Shown: positions 1-7,758, counted from the first letter of the stretch. The stretch is DNA of 35,806 nt from CAZSLZ01 sp964607865 (GCA_964607865.1 CAZSLZ010000013.1:1-35806); one strand, 5' to 3'. Made by a program: numbers and translations. Notes: generated by a model from the sequence alone, not told the origin.

Positions 1-195
1 CGCCTGGCCATGCAAATCATTGGTATGCAAAATGGTGAGCTTCTTCAACCCCGGCGGTGACGAATAACCCCGCACAAGTTTATCCGGGGTTTCTGAAGCT
101 GGGTTATTCAAACCAGGACAGCCCTTCTCAACTTTTTTCCGCTGGCCGCCCAAGTTGATTAAACGGTTATTAACTTTTTGAGGGGTGATTCTCAT
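1..195 (-). CDS. 5'-nucleotidase / metallophosphoesterase family protein, N-terminus only (runs off window)
   Basis: Reading the minus strand from the ATG at 193-195 gives 65 codons without a stop up to base 1, so the gene is partial. The last residues read LTILHTNDLHGQA, the first metal-binding block (T-N-D-x-H-G) of the UshA/5'-nucleotidase metallophosphoesterase family, which hydrolyses nucleotides or related phosphoesters. About 50 basic, hydrophilic residues precede the motif where a Sec signal peptide usually sits, so a cytoplasmic location or an atypical export route is possible. A second in-frame ATG lies at 211-213 but has no visible ribosome binding site. A good promoter sits at 228-256. 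Family call is confident from the motif; substrate unknown. Confidence 0.75.
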   Translation of the reverse strand, partial: MRITPQKVNNRLINLGGQRKKVEKGCPGLNNPASETPDKLVRGYSSPPGLKKLTILHTNDLHGQA

Positions 196-227
196 GAAAA
201 TCTCAGAAGTCATAATTTTGCATTATA

Positions 228-256
228 ATTATAATACATAATTAAATTTTTGTCTA
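228..256 (-). promoter_or_regulatory. sigma70-type promoter for the 5'-nucleotidase-like gene
   Basis: On the minus strand there is TAGACA (251-256), a 17-bp spacer and TATAAT (228-233). A second overlapping TATAAT lies at 222-227. Initiation near 221 would give a 26-nt leader to the ATG at 195. The site lies in the short gap after the stop codon of the upstream lipoprotein gene. Confidence 0.6.
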
Positions 257-262
257 TTATTA

Positions 263-2473
263 TCAGTCATATCTTATACTTTTGATTTTTACCTCAGCTG
301 AGGTTGCAATACCCGAACTGTTAAGGTAAACACAAATTGCATTGCCGTTGGTATCAAAAACCACCCTTGGAATATAATTGTAATCGCCGGTGGGTTCAGA
401 AATTTTGACAGGCTCTCCCCAGGCCCCCACGGTGGTGGCGCCGGAGGAATCTTCCATATAAAGAGAACTGTAAATGGATATGCTTTCAGAATCGACTTCC
501 TCCATAACGCACATTACTTTGTCGCTGGAGTTATTAACAGCCAGATCCGGTGAACAGAAAATGGCTGTGCTTGTGTCTTCAAGGTGGAAAGCTGAAGGGG
601 TATCCCACTGAACACCGGAAGCTGTTGATGTATTTAATTTTGCCCTGAAAACAGAGCTGTAGGTGTGATCGCGGTCCACCACATCAAAAACCAGCATGGC
701 GCTGTCAGGGCCATAAGGGACAGCTTTCAAATATTGGATTTGTTCATTGCCTGCTGCCTGTTTCACCTGGGGTAAGTCTACCCACTGGCCGTTTCTGAAA
801 ATTTTGCTTTTTACTGTATCAAGTTGGCCGTCAAGTGCAAGATAAGTCAGCAGAACATCGCCATTGTTCAGGGTGATTAATGAAACAGCTGCTTTATAAG
901 AATGAATTGGAGTTGAGGTAATGATTTCTTCGCCAGAATAGTTCTGATTTTTTAAATTGTCGGCAAGCAGAATGTTTTTTGCCCAGGTTCCTCCCGATAA
1001 CCTGGAATGGTATAGTTTCATTCTTTCCTGTTCGTTAATATCAACTTCCAGGTAGCTAACTATGGCGCCGGGGTCAGAGGTTGAACCGAAATAAGCCAGC
1101 TGGGGCATTATATAATGGCCAACATTGCTTATCCTGTCCTGCAGAGCCGGTGTTACATCAAACAGAGCCTCCGGGGAGTCGATAACCAAGTAATTTATGG
1201 TTCTTTCGTAAGGATCGGGTGGGCCATTCTGAACCGTTTCAGACAAAACCACCACAGGTTTTTTAGTTGAAGGATGATTGTAAATGCGGGCAGTTATTGT
1301 TTCCCTGTCCTCGCTCTGGTCCTCCTGGGCTGGCGGCCAGGAGTTGCTGTCATTCTCCATCAAAGAGACAAAATGAACAGTGGAAGTTGAAGATTCAGTT
1401 TCATATCCCCCTCCTAAAAACATTGCCTTGTAGCCGCCAAAATTCTCGGGCAGAAATATTGACTGGGCAAGAGTTACCCAGAAATAGAGGCCGGTTTTGA
1501 GAGGGCTGGAAAAATTGTTATGCCAGTTTCCCGGGCTGGTGTTGTTGTCAAGATAGGGGTCGAAATAAGCTGAGTTGAAAATAAAACTGCTGCTAGTACT
1601 GTGTTTGGTATAAATATAAGAATATGTCAGGTCAAATTTATCTGGCCTGAAATTGGCTTTCAGGTCGGGAATGGCGCAAACGTTGTATCCATCGGGGAAA
1701 GTCCCTACATCTACAGGGTTTCTCCAGAGCCTGGTTCTGGTAAATTGCTGTTCACTGGTAGCTTTCTGGCTGTTTATTACCACTTCCACATGGCCCACAG
1801 TTTTACACCATTTGGGCACACGGCAGGATATGATTTCATAACCGTCTGGGCCAGTTCCGGTAGCTTCCACCAAGGTTTCCACACCGTTTACAAAAATCTG
1901 CCGGGTGATATTTTCCTTTTCCACCCCGAAATTCTTGCCGGAAATATTCAAGTTGGTGTTAACTTCACCGGAAGTCGGAGTAAAATCTATAATTTCCGGT
2001 GGCGGAAGCTCATCGTCGTCATCGTCGTCATCGTCACCGGCGGGTTGTAACTGGGCCTGAACCTGGTTACTTCCTATGCTTACTTCAATAACCTGCGAAT
2101 ATTCATATTTCAGGGTTTCAGCCCTGGCCTGGGAATCGGTTGTAGCGGTTTCTTCAGGGCCCCAGGCTTCCACCGATAAATATTTGGATCCAACAGGAAT
2201 CTCATTAATTATTACCTGGTTTGTGGGGTAATCCACCCTTACACTGTGAACCACGGCGCCGGCTGTGGGCTTGTTTTCCGTAGTCTGCTCCACCTCGGAA
2301 ATCTGAATCAGATAGTAACTGACAGTGTCCTGGCGATCCTGGGGATAACTTACCCTGACTTCCACAGAACCCTTATCGCCGGGAAAAAGAGCGCCGCCCC
2401 CTCCGCAACCGGCAATTAATAATATAAAAGCAAATAAAACTGAAACTAAAAATAAATTTCTACGAGATTTCAT
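263..2473 (-). CDS. Large lipoprotein with poly-Asp linker and IPT/TIG domain
   Basis: A 736-residue exported lipoprotein of unknown function. The N-terminus has a charged start, a hydrophobic segment and the lipobox LIAGC (Cys23) followed by Gly residues, so it should be lipidated and anchored in the envelope. A linker with eight consecutive Asp residues (about 145-155) precedes an IPT/TIG Ig-like domain (about 160-250). The remaining 480 residues are rich in aromatic and beta-forming residues with no motif I recognise, possibly a propeller or large beta domain. I chose the ATG at 2471-2473 because AGGAG sits 8 nt upstream; a GTG at 2480-2482 overlaps that Shine-Dalgarno. It lies 18 bp downstream of wecB on the same strand, so co-transcription is likely. 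Surface binding or adhesion is only an inference from the TIG domain. Confidence 0.8.
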   Translation of the reverse strand: MKSRRNLFLVSVLFAFILLIAGCGGGGALFPGDKGSVEVRVSYPQDRQDTVSYYLIQISEVEQTTENKPTAGAVVHSVRVDYPTNQVIINEIPVGSKYLSVEAWGPEETATTDSQARAETLKYEYSQVIEVSIGSNQVQAQLQPAGDDDDDDDDELPPPEIIDFTPTSGEVNTNLNISGKNFGVEKENITRQIFVNGVETLVEATGTGPDGYEIISCRVPKWCKTVGHVEVVINSQKATSEQQFTRTRLWRNPVDVGTFPDGYNVCAIPDLKANFRPDKFDLTYSYIYTKHSTSSSFIFNSAYFDPYLDNNTSPGNWHNNFSSPLKTGLYFWVTLAQSIFLPENFGGYKAMFLGGGYETESSTSTVHFVSLMENDSNSWPPAQEDQSEDRETITARIYNHPSTKKPVVVLSETVQNGPPDPYERTINYLVIDSPEALFDVTPALQDRISNVGHYIMPQLAYFGSTSDPGAIVSYLEVDINEQERMKLYHSRLSGGTWAKNILLADNLKNQNYSGEEIITSTPIHSYKAAVSLITLNNGDVLLTYLALDGQLDTVKSKIFRNGQWVDLPQVKQAAGNEQIQYLKAVPYGPDSAMLVFDVVDRDHTYSSVFRAKLNTSTASGVQWDTPSAFHLEDTSTAIFCSPDLAVNNSSDKVMCVMEEVDSESISIYSSLYMEDSSGATTVGAWGEPVKISEPTGDYNYIPRVVFDTNGNAICVYLNSSGIATSAEVKIKSIRYD

Positions 2474-2491
2474 TGATTTCACTCCTGTGAT

Positions 2492-3661
2492 TTACATATA
2501 AACCGGTTTTTTGTAGTTAAACTTATCGGGTTTCTTATCCCGCAACCCAAAAAAGTATTCGATAGCTTCCACAATGCGCCGGGAAGCATGACTGTCGCCG
2601 TAAGGGTTAGCCGCCCTTGCCATATGATCGTATTCATTCTGGTCTTTTAACAATCGGCTTGCCTGAGCATAGATATTTTCGGCATCTACCCCTACCAACC
2701 GGGCAGTGCCCGCTTCTATTCCTTCGGGCCGTTCGGTTGTACGCCTTAAAACCAGCACGGGCTTGGCCAATGAAGGCCCTTCTTCCTGAATTCCCCCTGA
2801 ATCGGTAAGAATAAGATGGGAACGTTTCATCAACTCTACCAGCACCGGATAATCCACCGGATCCAGAAGAGTTACCCTGTCTACATTCTCCAGTATGGGA
2901 AATACCACTTCCCTGACCCTGGGATTTTTATGAACAGGAAAGATAACCTGGGTATCAGAAAAATCCTGAACCAGCCTTTTCAAGGCATGGCAGATCTGTT
3001 CCATGGGCTTACCAAGATTCTCACGGCGGTGGGTTTCCACCAGCAACATTCTCTTGTCGGGAATAATTTTATTCTTTATGTCGTCGGGAAACAAATTTTC
3101 ACTCCGTTCCAGTATCCAGAAAAGAGCATCAATTACCGTATTTCCGGCCTGAAAAATAGTATTTTCACTAACCCCAGCTTTTAACAGGTTCGAAGTCGCA
3201 AGCCAGGTGGGAGGAAAATTTAAACTGGAAAGTGTGGTTATAAGCCTGCGGTTGATTTCCTCGGGGTAGGGATCGTATATATCGTCGGTTCGTAATCCAG
3301 CTTCAATATGGCCCACAGCAATCTTCTGATAGAAAGCTGCCAGTGAAGCGGAAAAAGAAGTTGTGGTATCTCCCTGCACAAGAATCAAGTCGGGCCGGTC
3401 TTTTTGAAAAATATCTTCCAAACCCGATAAAACCTTGTTGGTGATATGAGTAAGGGTCTGGTTTCGGGTCATTACGTCAAGATCATAATCGGTTTTGATC
3501 TTGAAAAGATCAAGAAATTGATCCAGCATTTCCCGGTGCTGGGCGGTAACAATAACACCAGTTTGAATATTGGGGTTCTTTTTTAGCTCCATATAAACCG
3601 GAGCCATTTTAATAGCTTCCGGCCTGGTTCCGAATATTAATGTAACTTTTTTCTTTTCCAT
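2492..3661 (-). CDS. wecB: UDP-N-acetylglucosamine 2-epimerase (non-hydrolysing)
   Basis: A 389-residue protein, the normal length for WecB/MnaA, which interconverts UDP-GlcNAc and UDP-ManNAc in the cytoplasm and supplies ManNAc for surface polysaccharides. Family landmarks are in order: FGTRPEAIK (10-18), QGDTT with Asp98, HIEAGLRT with Glu120, PEEINRR (133-139), ETHRREN with His211, and TDSGGIQEE near residue 285, which binds the nucleotide. These match the catalytic and UDP-binding positions known for the E. coli enzyme. No wecC or glycosyltransferase is adjacent; instead a lipoprotein gene follows on the same strand. The divergent region upstream (3662-3955) contains an imperfect inverted repeat. 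Confidence 0.95.
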   Translation of the reverse strand: MEKKKVTLIFGTRPEAIKMAPVYMELKKNPNIQTGVIVTAQHREMLDQFLDLFKIKTDYDLDVMTRNQTLTHITNKVLSGLEDIFQKDRPDLILVQGDTTTSFSASLAAFYQKIAVGHIEAGLRTDDIYDPYPEEINRRLITTLSSLNFPPTWLATSNLLKAGVSENTIFQAGNTVIDALFWILERSENLFPDDIKNKIIPDKRMLLVETHRRENLGKPMEQICHALKRLVQDFSDTQVIFPVHKNPRVREVVFPILENVDRVTLLDPVDYPVLVELMKRSHLILTDSGGIQEEGPSLAKPVLVLRRTTERPEGIEAGTARLVGVDAENIYAQASRLLKDQNEYDHMARAANPYGDSHASRRIVEAIEYFFGLRDKKPDKFNYKKPVYM

Positions 3662-3788
3662 AAGCCCTCCAGCCCGGTTTTAATGATATAGATTCCTAAA
3701 AGGTAAATTTATTCTTGATATAAAAATTTCCTTTATATATCACAATTATAATTGGTTTAAACACATAAAGATGTATGATTTATCACCA

Positions 3789-3835
3789 GTTTAAAAATCG
3801 TCAGTTAAGGATTTTATCAATTACGGTTTTTAAAC
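3789..3835. repeat. Imperfect 13-bp inverted repeat in the wecB / TPR divergent region
   Basis: GTTTAAAAATCGT (3789-3801) and ACGGTTTTTAAAC (3823-3835) are inverted copies with one mismatch, separated by 21 bp. The pair lies midway in the 294-bp gap between the two divergent genes, a suitable place for an operator. There is no T-run, so a terminator is unlikely. The rest of 3662-3955 is AT-rich, with no gene or convincing promoter that I could fix. Confidence 0.45.
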
Positions 3836-3955
3836 GATTCATTACATTTTTTAAATGCCAATAAAATCAGTATAAAGGTAATGAGAGTTTATTATAGAAA
3901 TTTATCGCGGTTAAGGTTAAATGGGAGTAAATAAAATATCGGGGGTTACCTGTCA

Positions 3956-4427
3956 ATGACACTGAAGAAAAGTTTTCCAACCAGAATAATTATTGTCCTG
4001 CTGTTAGTTTTTGCTCTATTTCTTCAGGGCTGCAGCAGATTTAGAAAAAGCTGTGGCTATAAACCCCAACCATAAGAATGCCCATGCCCATGCCCTTTTG
4101 TTTGTTTCCAGGGCGAGGACTGGCAGTAACCATAAAGGCTTAAAAGAGTATTACCAGAAAAATAAGACCGGAAACTGGCCTGACCCTGTTTTTTCTTTTA
4201 TGCTAAGCCAATTGAGCCCCTCTCAACTGGTTCAGACGGCAGCCAAAGGGGAGCCGAAATCGAAAAAATACCGGGATTGCGAGGCATACTTCTATATCGG
4301 CCAGTACTTTCTGGTTACAGGTAACAAAGAACAGGCCCGCCTGGCTTTTAACAAGTGTGTGGAAACCAATGCCGCAGGGCTGCTGGAGTATAAAACCGCA
4401 AAAGCTGAACTAAAGAACCTTAAATAA
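3956..4427 (+). pseudogene. Broken TPR lipoprotein (signal peptide and TPR body in different frames)
   Basis: An ATG at 3956 opens a textbook lipoprotein signal peptide ending in LFLQGC (Cys26), but that frame stops at 4073-4075 after 39 codons. A second frame, open through this stretch, then carries a tetratricopeptide-like segment beginning AADLEKAVAINPN and running to a TAA at 4425-4427, about 130 residues with a second helical pair at the end. The two halves are what one intact TPR lipoprotein would contain. The TPR part begins in the second helix of a repeat, almost directly after the lipobox, so an internal out-of-frame deletion explains it better than a single-base slip. The junction lies near the short GCAGCAG run at about 4032. 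A sequencing or assembly error remains possible. Confidence 0.65.
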
Positions 4428-4481
4428 CCTACTGGCCAAATGGGGGAATGTTTTTCTTTTTTAAGTAAAAGCATGATTTTT

Positions 4482-4526
4482 TTAAAAAAAAAGAAGAGAT
4501 TGATTTAATGTTGTCAATCTCTTCTT
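4482..4526 (-). terminator. Intrinsic terminator of ssrA
   Basis: On the minus strand, just after the tmRNA CCA end, a perfect 13-bp stem (4514-4526 with 4491-4503, loop 10 nt) is followed by a run of nine T (4482-4490). It is oriented to end the tmRNA transcript and lies between ssrA and the broken TPR gene. Confidence 0.85.
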
Positions 4527-4538
4527 CCTTTTCGATTC

Positions 4539-4895
4539 TGGTGGAGGTGGAGGGACTTGAACCCTCGTCCGAAAAGGTTCCAATTTGAACCGCTACAGGC
4601 TTAGCCTTTGTTTTTTATCTCGATTCTTAAACCGCCCAAAGACAGGCTGTGAAAGAATCCAGTTTCCTTCAGTTTCGGAATCGGGCCGGAAACGGTTCCG
4701 TCATCCTAGCTGATATATATGACGCCCTGTCCGACACTACCAGCAATGCCGGGAGGACGAGCTGCGGTTATGCAGCTAGTGCGAGATTTCTATCGTTCGC
4801 AGTTACTTTTGAAATTTCCGACTTTTTACGAGACCTTCGGCAGCTCGACCTGCTGTTCAAACCCGAACATCATTCCGTCGAATCCGGTCACCCCC
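4539..4895 (-). ncRNA. ssrA: Transfer-messenger RNA (tmRNA)
   Basis: One-piece tmRNA of 357 nt that rescues stalled ribosomes with SmpB. The 5' end reads GGGGGTGACCGGATTCGACG. Its first seven bases pair with CACCTCC before the 3' ACCA, forming the tRNA-like acceptor stem with one G-U pair, and the T-arm contains GGTTCAAGTCC. The tag reading frame is at 4800-4768: after the alanine carried by the tmRNA itself it encodes ANDRNLALAA and then TAA, so the full tag is A-ANDRNLALAA, ending in the usual LAA degradation signal. The genomically encoded CCA ends at 4539. A strong promoter and an intrinsic terminator frame the gene. All short open frames across it are shadows. Confidence 0.97.
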
Positions 4896-4927
4896 GGATA
4901 AACGAACGATCTTCGACTTCCAACCAT

Positions 4928-4956
4928 ATTATATCATGGCTGGAACTAATTTTCAA
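4928..4956 (-). promoter_or_regulatory. sigma70-type promoter of ssrA
   Basis: On the minus strand TTGAAA (4951-4956) is separated by exactly 17 bp from a perfect TATAAT (4928-4933). This leaves a leader of about 25 nt before the mature tmRNA 5' end at 4895, to be removed by 5' processing as is usual for tmRNA. Confidence 0.85.
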
Positions 4957-4974
4957 GTTTAGTACCAGCCATGA
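4934..4974. promoter_or_regulatory. Palindrome overlapping the ssrA promoter (candidate operator)
   Basis: TCATGGCTGG (4934-4943) and CCAGCCATGA (4965-4974) are perfect inverted copies. After one mismatch, ACTAA (4945-4949) and TTAGT (4959-4963) extend the symmetry. The centre coincides with the -35 hexamer and the left arm fills the spacer between -10 and -35. A dimeric regulator bound here would cover the promoter. No regulator gene is adjacent. Confidence 0.5.
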
Positions 4975-4983
4975 TAATCTTTC

Positions 4984-5081
4984 GGGAAGCCTGTTGGGGT
5001 CTTTGCTTCGTTACTTAGCTTTATTAATAATATAATTTCTCACAATTATATTATTAATATTCTATTGTTTTCAGGCTTCCC
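4984..5081. repeat. Nested inverted repeat in the ssrA-glpF gap
   Basis: An outer 10-bp pair, GGGAAGCCTG (4984-4993) and CAGGCTTCCC (5072-5081), encloses an inner perfect 15-bp pair (5023-5037 and 5044-5058, six-base loop) made of A and T only. Between the pairs the arms do not match (29 versus 13 nt). The 4896-5239 gap otherwise contains the ssrA promoter and two plus-strand hairpins. I see no open reading frame with a ribosome binding site in it. Confidence 0.6.
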
Positions 5082-5107
5082 TAAAAAGGATTGTTCGTTT
5101 TCTTTTG

Positions 5108-5132
5108 AGGAAATCGATCACTTCCTTTTTAT
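5108..5132 (+). terminator. Possible weak terminator, plus strand
   Basis: AGGAA (5108-5112) and TTCCT (5122-5126) form a short stem followed by TTTTATT on the plus strand. It is weak alone, but it is the first of two consecutive plus-oriented terminator-like hairpins with no annotated plus-strand gene upstream. Confidence 0.3.
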
Positions 5133-5149
5133 TATACTATTATGATGCA

Positions 5150-5190
5150 GATATTCCGAAAACGATTCGGAATATCCAAATTTTTTTTAT
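5150..5190 (+). terminator. Intrinsic terminator-like hairpin, plus strand, without an assigned gene
   Basis: A perfect 11-bp stem, GATATTCCGAA (5150-5160) with TTCGGAATATC (5166-5176) and loop AACGA, is followed on the plus strand by CAAATTTTTTTTATTTTTTT. No T-run follows in the minus direction. The nearest genes (ssrA, glpF) are on the minus strand, so the transcript it would end is unknown. Confidence 0.6.
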
Positions 5191-5239
5191 TTTTTTAAAA
5201 AAAGATATCAATTTGTGAAAAATACCTGTTCTTTTACAA

Positions 5240-5953
5240 TTATATCCACATTGCAGCGTAGAAAATTGCGCCCAATATTCCTCCCACCGCAGGCCCGAAT
5301 ATGGGAATCCAGGACTATCCCCAGTCAGAATCTCTTTTTCCGGGAATGGGAAGCATAAAATGGGCAATGCGGGGGCCCAGATCTCTGGCAGGATTAATTG
5401 CGTAACCTGTCGGGCCACCCAAACTCAACCCTATAGCCCAAACCAGAAAACCTACCAGAAGAGGCAGCATGGCAGGGCTTACCGCGTTGTTTTTGTTGGA
5501 AAGCCAGAGCACACCCGCCACCAGAACTGCGGTTCCAATAACTTCAGTTATAAAATTTGAAACAGTGTTTCTTATTGCCGGGGCGGTACAAAATACAGCC
5601 AACTTGGCATCCTTATCCTCGGTTTCTTTCCAGTGGGGGGAATAGGAAAGCCAGACAAAAACCGCGCCGACCAGGCCACCCAGAATTTGTGAAATTATAT
5701 AACCGGGCACCTGAGCCCAGGGAAATTTTCCCACAGCTGCGAAACCCAGGGTAACAGCCGGGTTAATATGTGCGCCGCTGATATGGCCCACTGCATAAAC
5801 CGCCATAGCCACACCCAGCCCCCAGCCGGTTGCAATTACTATCCAGCCAGAATCTTTCCCTTTGCTTTTTGCCAGTAGCACATTTGCAACCACGCCATCT
5901 CCGAAAATTATTAGTATCATTGTTCCGATAAATTCCGCCACATATGGATTCAT
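5240..5953 (-). pseudogene. glpF: Aquaglyceroporin (GlpF/MIP family) interrupted by an in-frame TAG
   Basis: The protein starts at the ATG 5951-5953 behind GGGAGGG and shows both pore motifs of the MIP channel family: GAHINPAVTLG (first NPA) and GYAINPARDLGPR (second NPA, with the Asp typical of glycerol-conducting members). After residue 212 (...GKRDSDWG) a TAG at 5315-5317 ends the frame. The next 24 codons in the same frame read SWIPIFGPAVGGILGAIFYA and on to a TAA at 5240-5242, exactly the expected sixth transmembrane helix, and the interrupted position is commonly Tyr in this family. One base change (TAT or TAC to TAG) explains it. If real, the channel lacks its last helix. TAG is a normal stop elsewhere in the window, so a genome-wide recoding is unlikely. 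Confidence 0.8.
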
Positions 5954-6100
5954 AAAACCCTCCCGTAAAAAATATTTTGTTTATGATTCGATCGATTTGT
6001 ATTTTTAACCTTTTTTGTGAATTGATATAAGAATATTTGCAACAACCAGCTTTGTTATCAAATTGTAATCAAATTTTAACGAATTGGTTTCATTAAATTG

Positions 6101-6129
6101 TTGACGTAACAGGGTTTTACCCCTAGAAT
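6101..6129 (+). promoter_or_regulatory. sigma70-type promoter of murI
   Basis: TTGACG (6101-6106), a 17-bp spacer and TAGAAT (6124-6129) lie 55 bp upstream of the murI start, in the gap divergent from glpF. The match to consensus and spacing are good. Confidence 0.75.
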
Positions 6130-6183
6130 AGATAAAATGGTAAAAGTATGCACATATATTAATAACAAAGCAGGTAACGAATT

Positions 6184-7038
6184 GTGAGTAGAAATAAAGG
6201 AATAGGAATATTTGATTCAGGAGTGGGAGGGCTTACTGTTGCTTCCCAGGTGGCAAAGAAATTACCCAGGGAAAGCATAATTTATTTTGGCGATACCGCC
6301 CATTTGCCCTATGGCGATAAATCTGAAGAAGAAATTACAATTTATGTGGAGAGCATTATTGAGTTTTTAAAATCTGAAGGAATTAAAGCTCTGATAATGG
6401 CTTGCAACACCTCATCAGCATTGGTTCTGCCCAGAATGAAAACCCGGCAGGAATTACCGGTTCTGGGGGTTATAGAGTTTGCCAGCATGCAGGCACTTGA
6501 AGTAAGTACAAGCAAACGGATTGGTGTTGTGGCAAACCCTGTAACAGTAAGAAGCAAAGCTTATGAAGATAAAATTACCACCCTTAACAGCTCAGCTGTG
6601 GTGGTTCAACAGGCCTGCCCCGAATGGGTTCCCATGGTGGAAGCCGGTTTGCTGGAAGGCGAAAAAGTCGAAAGTCAGATTCGCCGGGACATGAAATCGA
6701 TAATCAAGGCTGATGTTGACACTCTCATTCTGGGTTGCACTCATTATCCTTATCTTTCAAAAACCATTAAAAAAATTCTGGGTGATGGTGTACATCTTGT
6801 AGATCCCTCTGCAGCTGTAGCCATCCACTTGAAAAATGTGCTTGAAACCTACGACCTTTCCACCACAGCTGAAAAAGGCGAACATAAGTTTTATGTGAGT
6901 GGCGCCCCCCAGGAGTTCAAGGCAAAAAGCGGCAAATTTTTCACTGATACTATAGACGATGTCTGCCATGTAACCTGGTGCTGCCGCACCAAGCCTGTAA
7001 AACCAGCCATGAAACGAAGAAAGGTTTCCTGTATATAA
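6184..7038 (+). CDS. murI: Glutamate racemase
   Basis: A 284-residue cofactor-independent racemase that converts L-glutamate to D-glutamate for peptidoglycan. The family blocks are present: GIFDSGVGGLTV with Asp11, FGDTAHLPYG (36-44), MACNTSSA with catalytic Cys74, and LGCTHYPYL with the second catalytic Cys185 and His187. The start is GTG at 6184, with AGGTAA about 7 nt upstream. The length is slightly above the usual 265 or so; the extra residues are a basic C-terminal tail after HVTWCC. The gene stands alone behind its own promoter and converges on a small secreted-protein gene with a shared hairpin between them. Confidence 0.95.
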   Translation: MSRNKGIGIFDSGVGGLTVASQVAKKLPRESIIYFGDTAHLPYGDKSEEEITIYVESIIEFLKSEGIKALIMACNTSSALVLPRMKTRQELPVLGVIEFASMQALEVSTSKRIGVVANPVTVRSKAYEDKITTLNSSAVVVQQACPEWVPMVEAGLLEGEKVESQIRRDMKSIIKADVDTLILGCTHYPYLSKTIKKILGDGVHLVDPSAAVAIHLKNVLETYDLSTTAEKGEHKFYVSGAPQEFKAKSGKFFTDTIDDVCHVTWCCRTKPVKPAMKRRKVSCI

Positions 7039-7054
7039 ATAATTATTTTGTACA

Positions 7055-7085
7055 TAAAAAAGAAGGCTCCTCAGGAGCCCTCTTC
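7055..7085 (-). terminator. Hairpin terminator between murI and the 154-aa gene
   Basis: GGCTCC (7065-7070) and GGAGCC (7074-7079) form a tight stem. On the minus strand it is followed by TTCTTTTTTATG, which fits termination of the gene at 7099-7563. In the plus direction only CTCTTCTGTTT follows, so it may serve murI less efficiently. Confidence 0.7.
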
Positions 7086-7098
7086 TGTTTATCATGAT

Positions 7099-7563
7099 TT
7101 ATCGTTTTTCTTTCATATCGTCAGATACATCCTGAATTAACCACATTCCATCCATCTTTACCATATTTATCTTATGGGTTCCATCATTATTAAAGAGCTT
7201 GCCATCCCTTACTATAATGCTGTCGAACATGGTTTTTACCATAGCAGTATCTGCTGTCATTTTCTGGATATTATAGTTGACTCCCGAGATGAAAACTTTG
7301 GCGTTATCTCTTTTAACAGCTTCAGCCCAGCCGAATACCGAGCTCACATCCCCAAGAATATCAGGCACGCTGGCGCCTTTCTTTACCTTCTCTGCTACTT
7401 CAGGGGTAAACAACATATACATTTGATTTACATTTCCCAGCTGAACGTCATTGTAGAATTTTGCCAGGGTCATTTCAATCATGGTTTCATCCTGACACCA
7501 CCCCGATGTGATGGAAAACATAAGAAATCCCAGTAAGAATACTATTATCAGACTTTTCTTCAT
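7099..7563 (-). CDS. Small secreted protein, possibly NTF2/SnoaL-like
   Basis: A 154-residue protein with a clear Sec signal peptide (MKKSLIIVFLLGFLMFS..., cleavage near residues 20-24). The mature part begins with a helix, then shows the alternating helix and strand pattern of NTF2-like proteins, with phrases such as AKFYNDVQLGNVNQMYMLFT and a final KMDGMWLIQDVS resembling the last strands of that fold. This is a fold-level impression only; I do not recognise a defined family. The cysteine near the cleavage site is preceded by Trp, which does not make a lipobox. It is a single-gene unit with a GGAGG ribosome binding site and its own terminator. A similar small secreted protein is encoded at 12634-13071. 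Confidence 0.7.
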   Translation of the reverse strand: MKKSLIIVFLLGFLMFSITSGWCQDETMIEMTLAKFYNDVQLGNVNQMYMLFTPEVAEKVKKGASVPDILGDVSSVFGWAEAVKRDNAKVFISGVNYNIQKMTADTAMVKTMFDSIIVRDGKLFNNDGTHKINMVKMDGMWLIQDVSDDMKEKR

Positions 7564-7758
7564 AAATAATTCCTCCTTTATCTGTCTGTAATAATAAAAA
7601 AAGAAAAATGCCGATATGATTCCCGTATTGGAAATTTCAAATTGTCAGTTGTATGTAAGAAGTGAATCTCTAAAATTTTGAGAAGTTCAGATAATTAACA
7701 TTTCCAGTAAAGGAAAAAGCGATCAACTTAACAAAAAAAACAAAAAGATAAGTAAGGG

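Noticed and set aside
1267..2050. Plus-strand frames opposite the first lipoprotein
   Set aside because: They are complements of a well-supported coding region with signal peptide and domain structure.
4539..4895. ssrA as the attachment site of an integrated element in this window
   Set aside because: No integrase, phage gene or second copy of the ssrA 3' end was found, although both neighbouring genes are broken.
4649..5035. Plus-strand open frames of up to 128 codons across 4649-5035
   Set aside because: They run antisense through the tmRNA gene and its promoter and have no independent support.
5240..5953. TAG recoding (for example to Tyr or pyrrolysine) as a genome-wide trait
   Set aside because: TAG ends several other intact genes here (10313, 17099, 23015, 31540).
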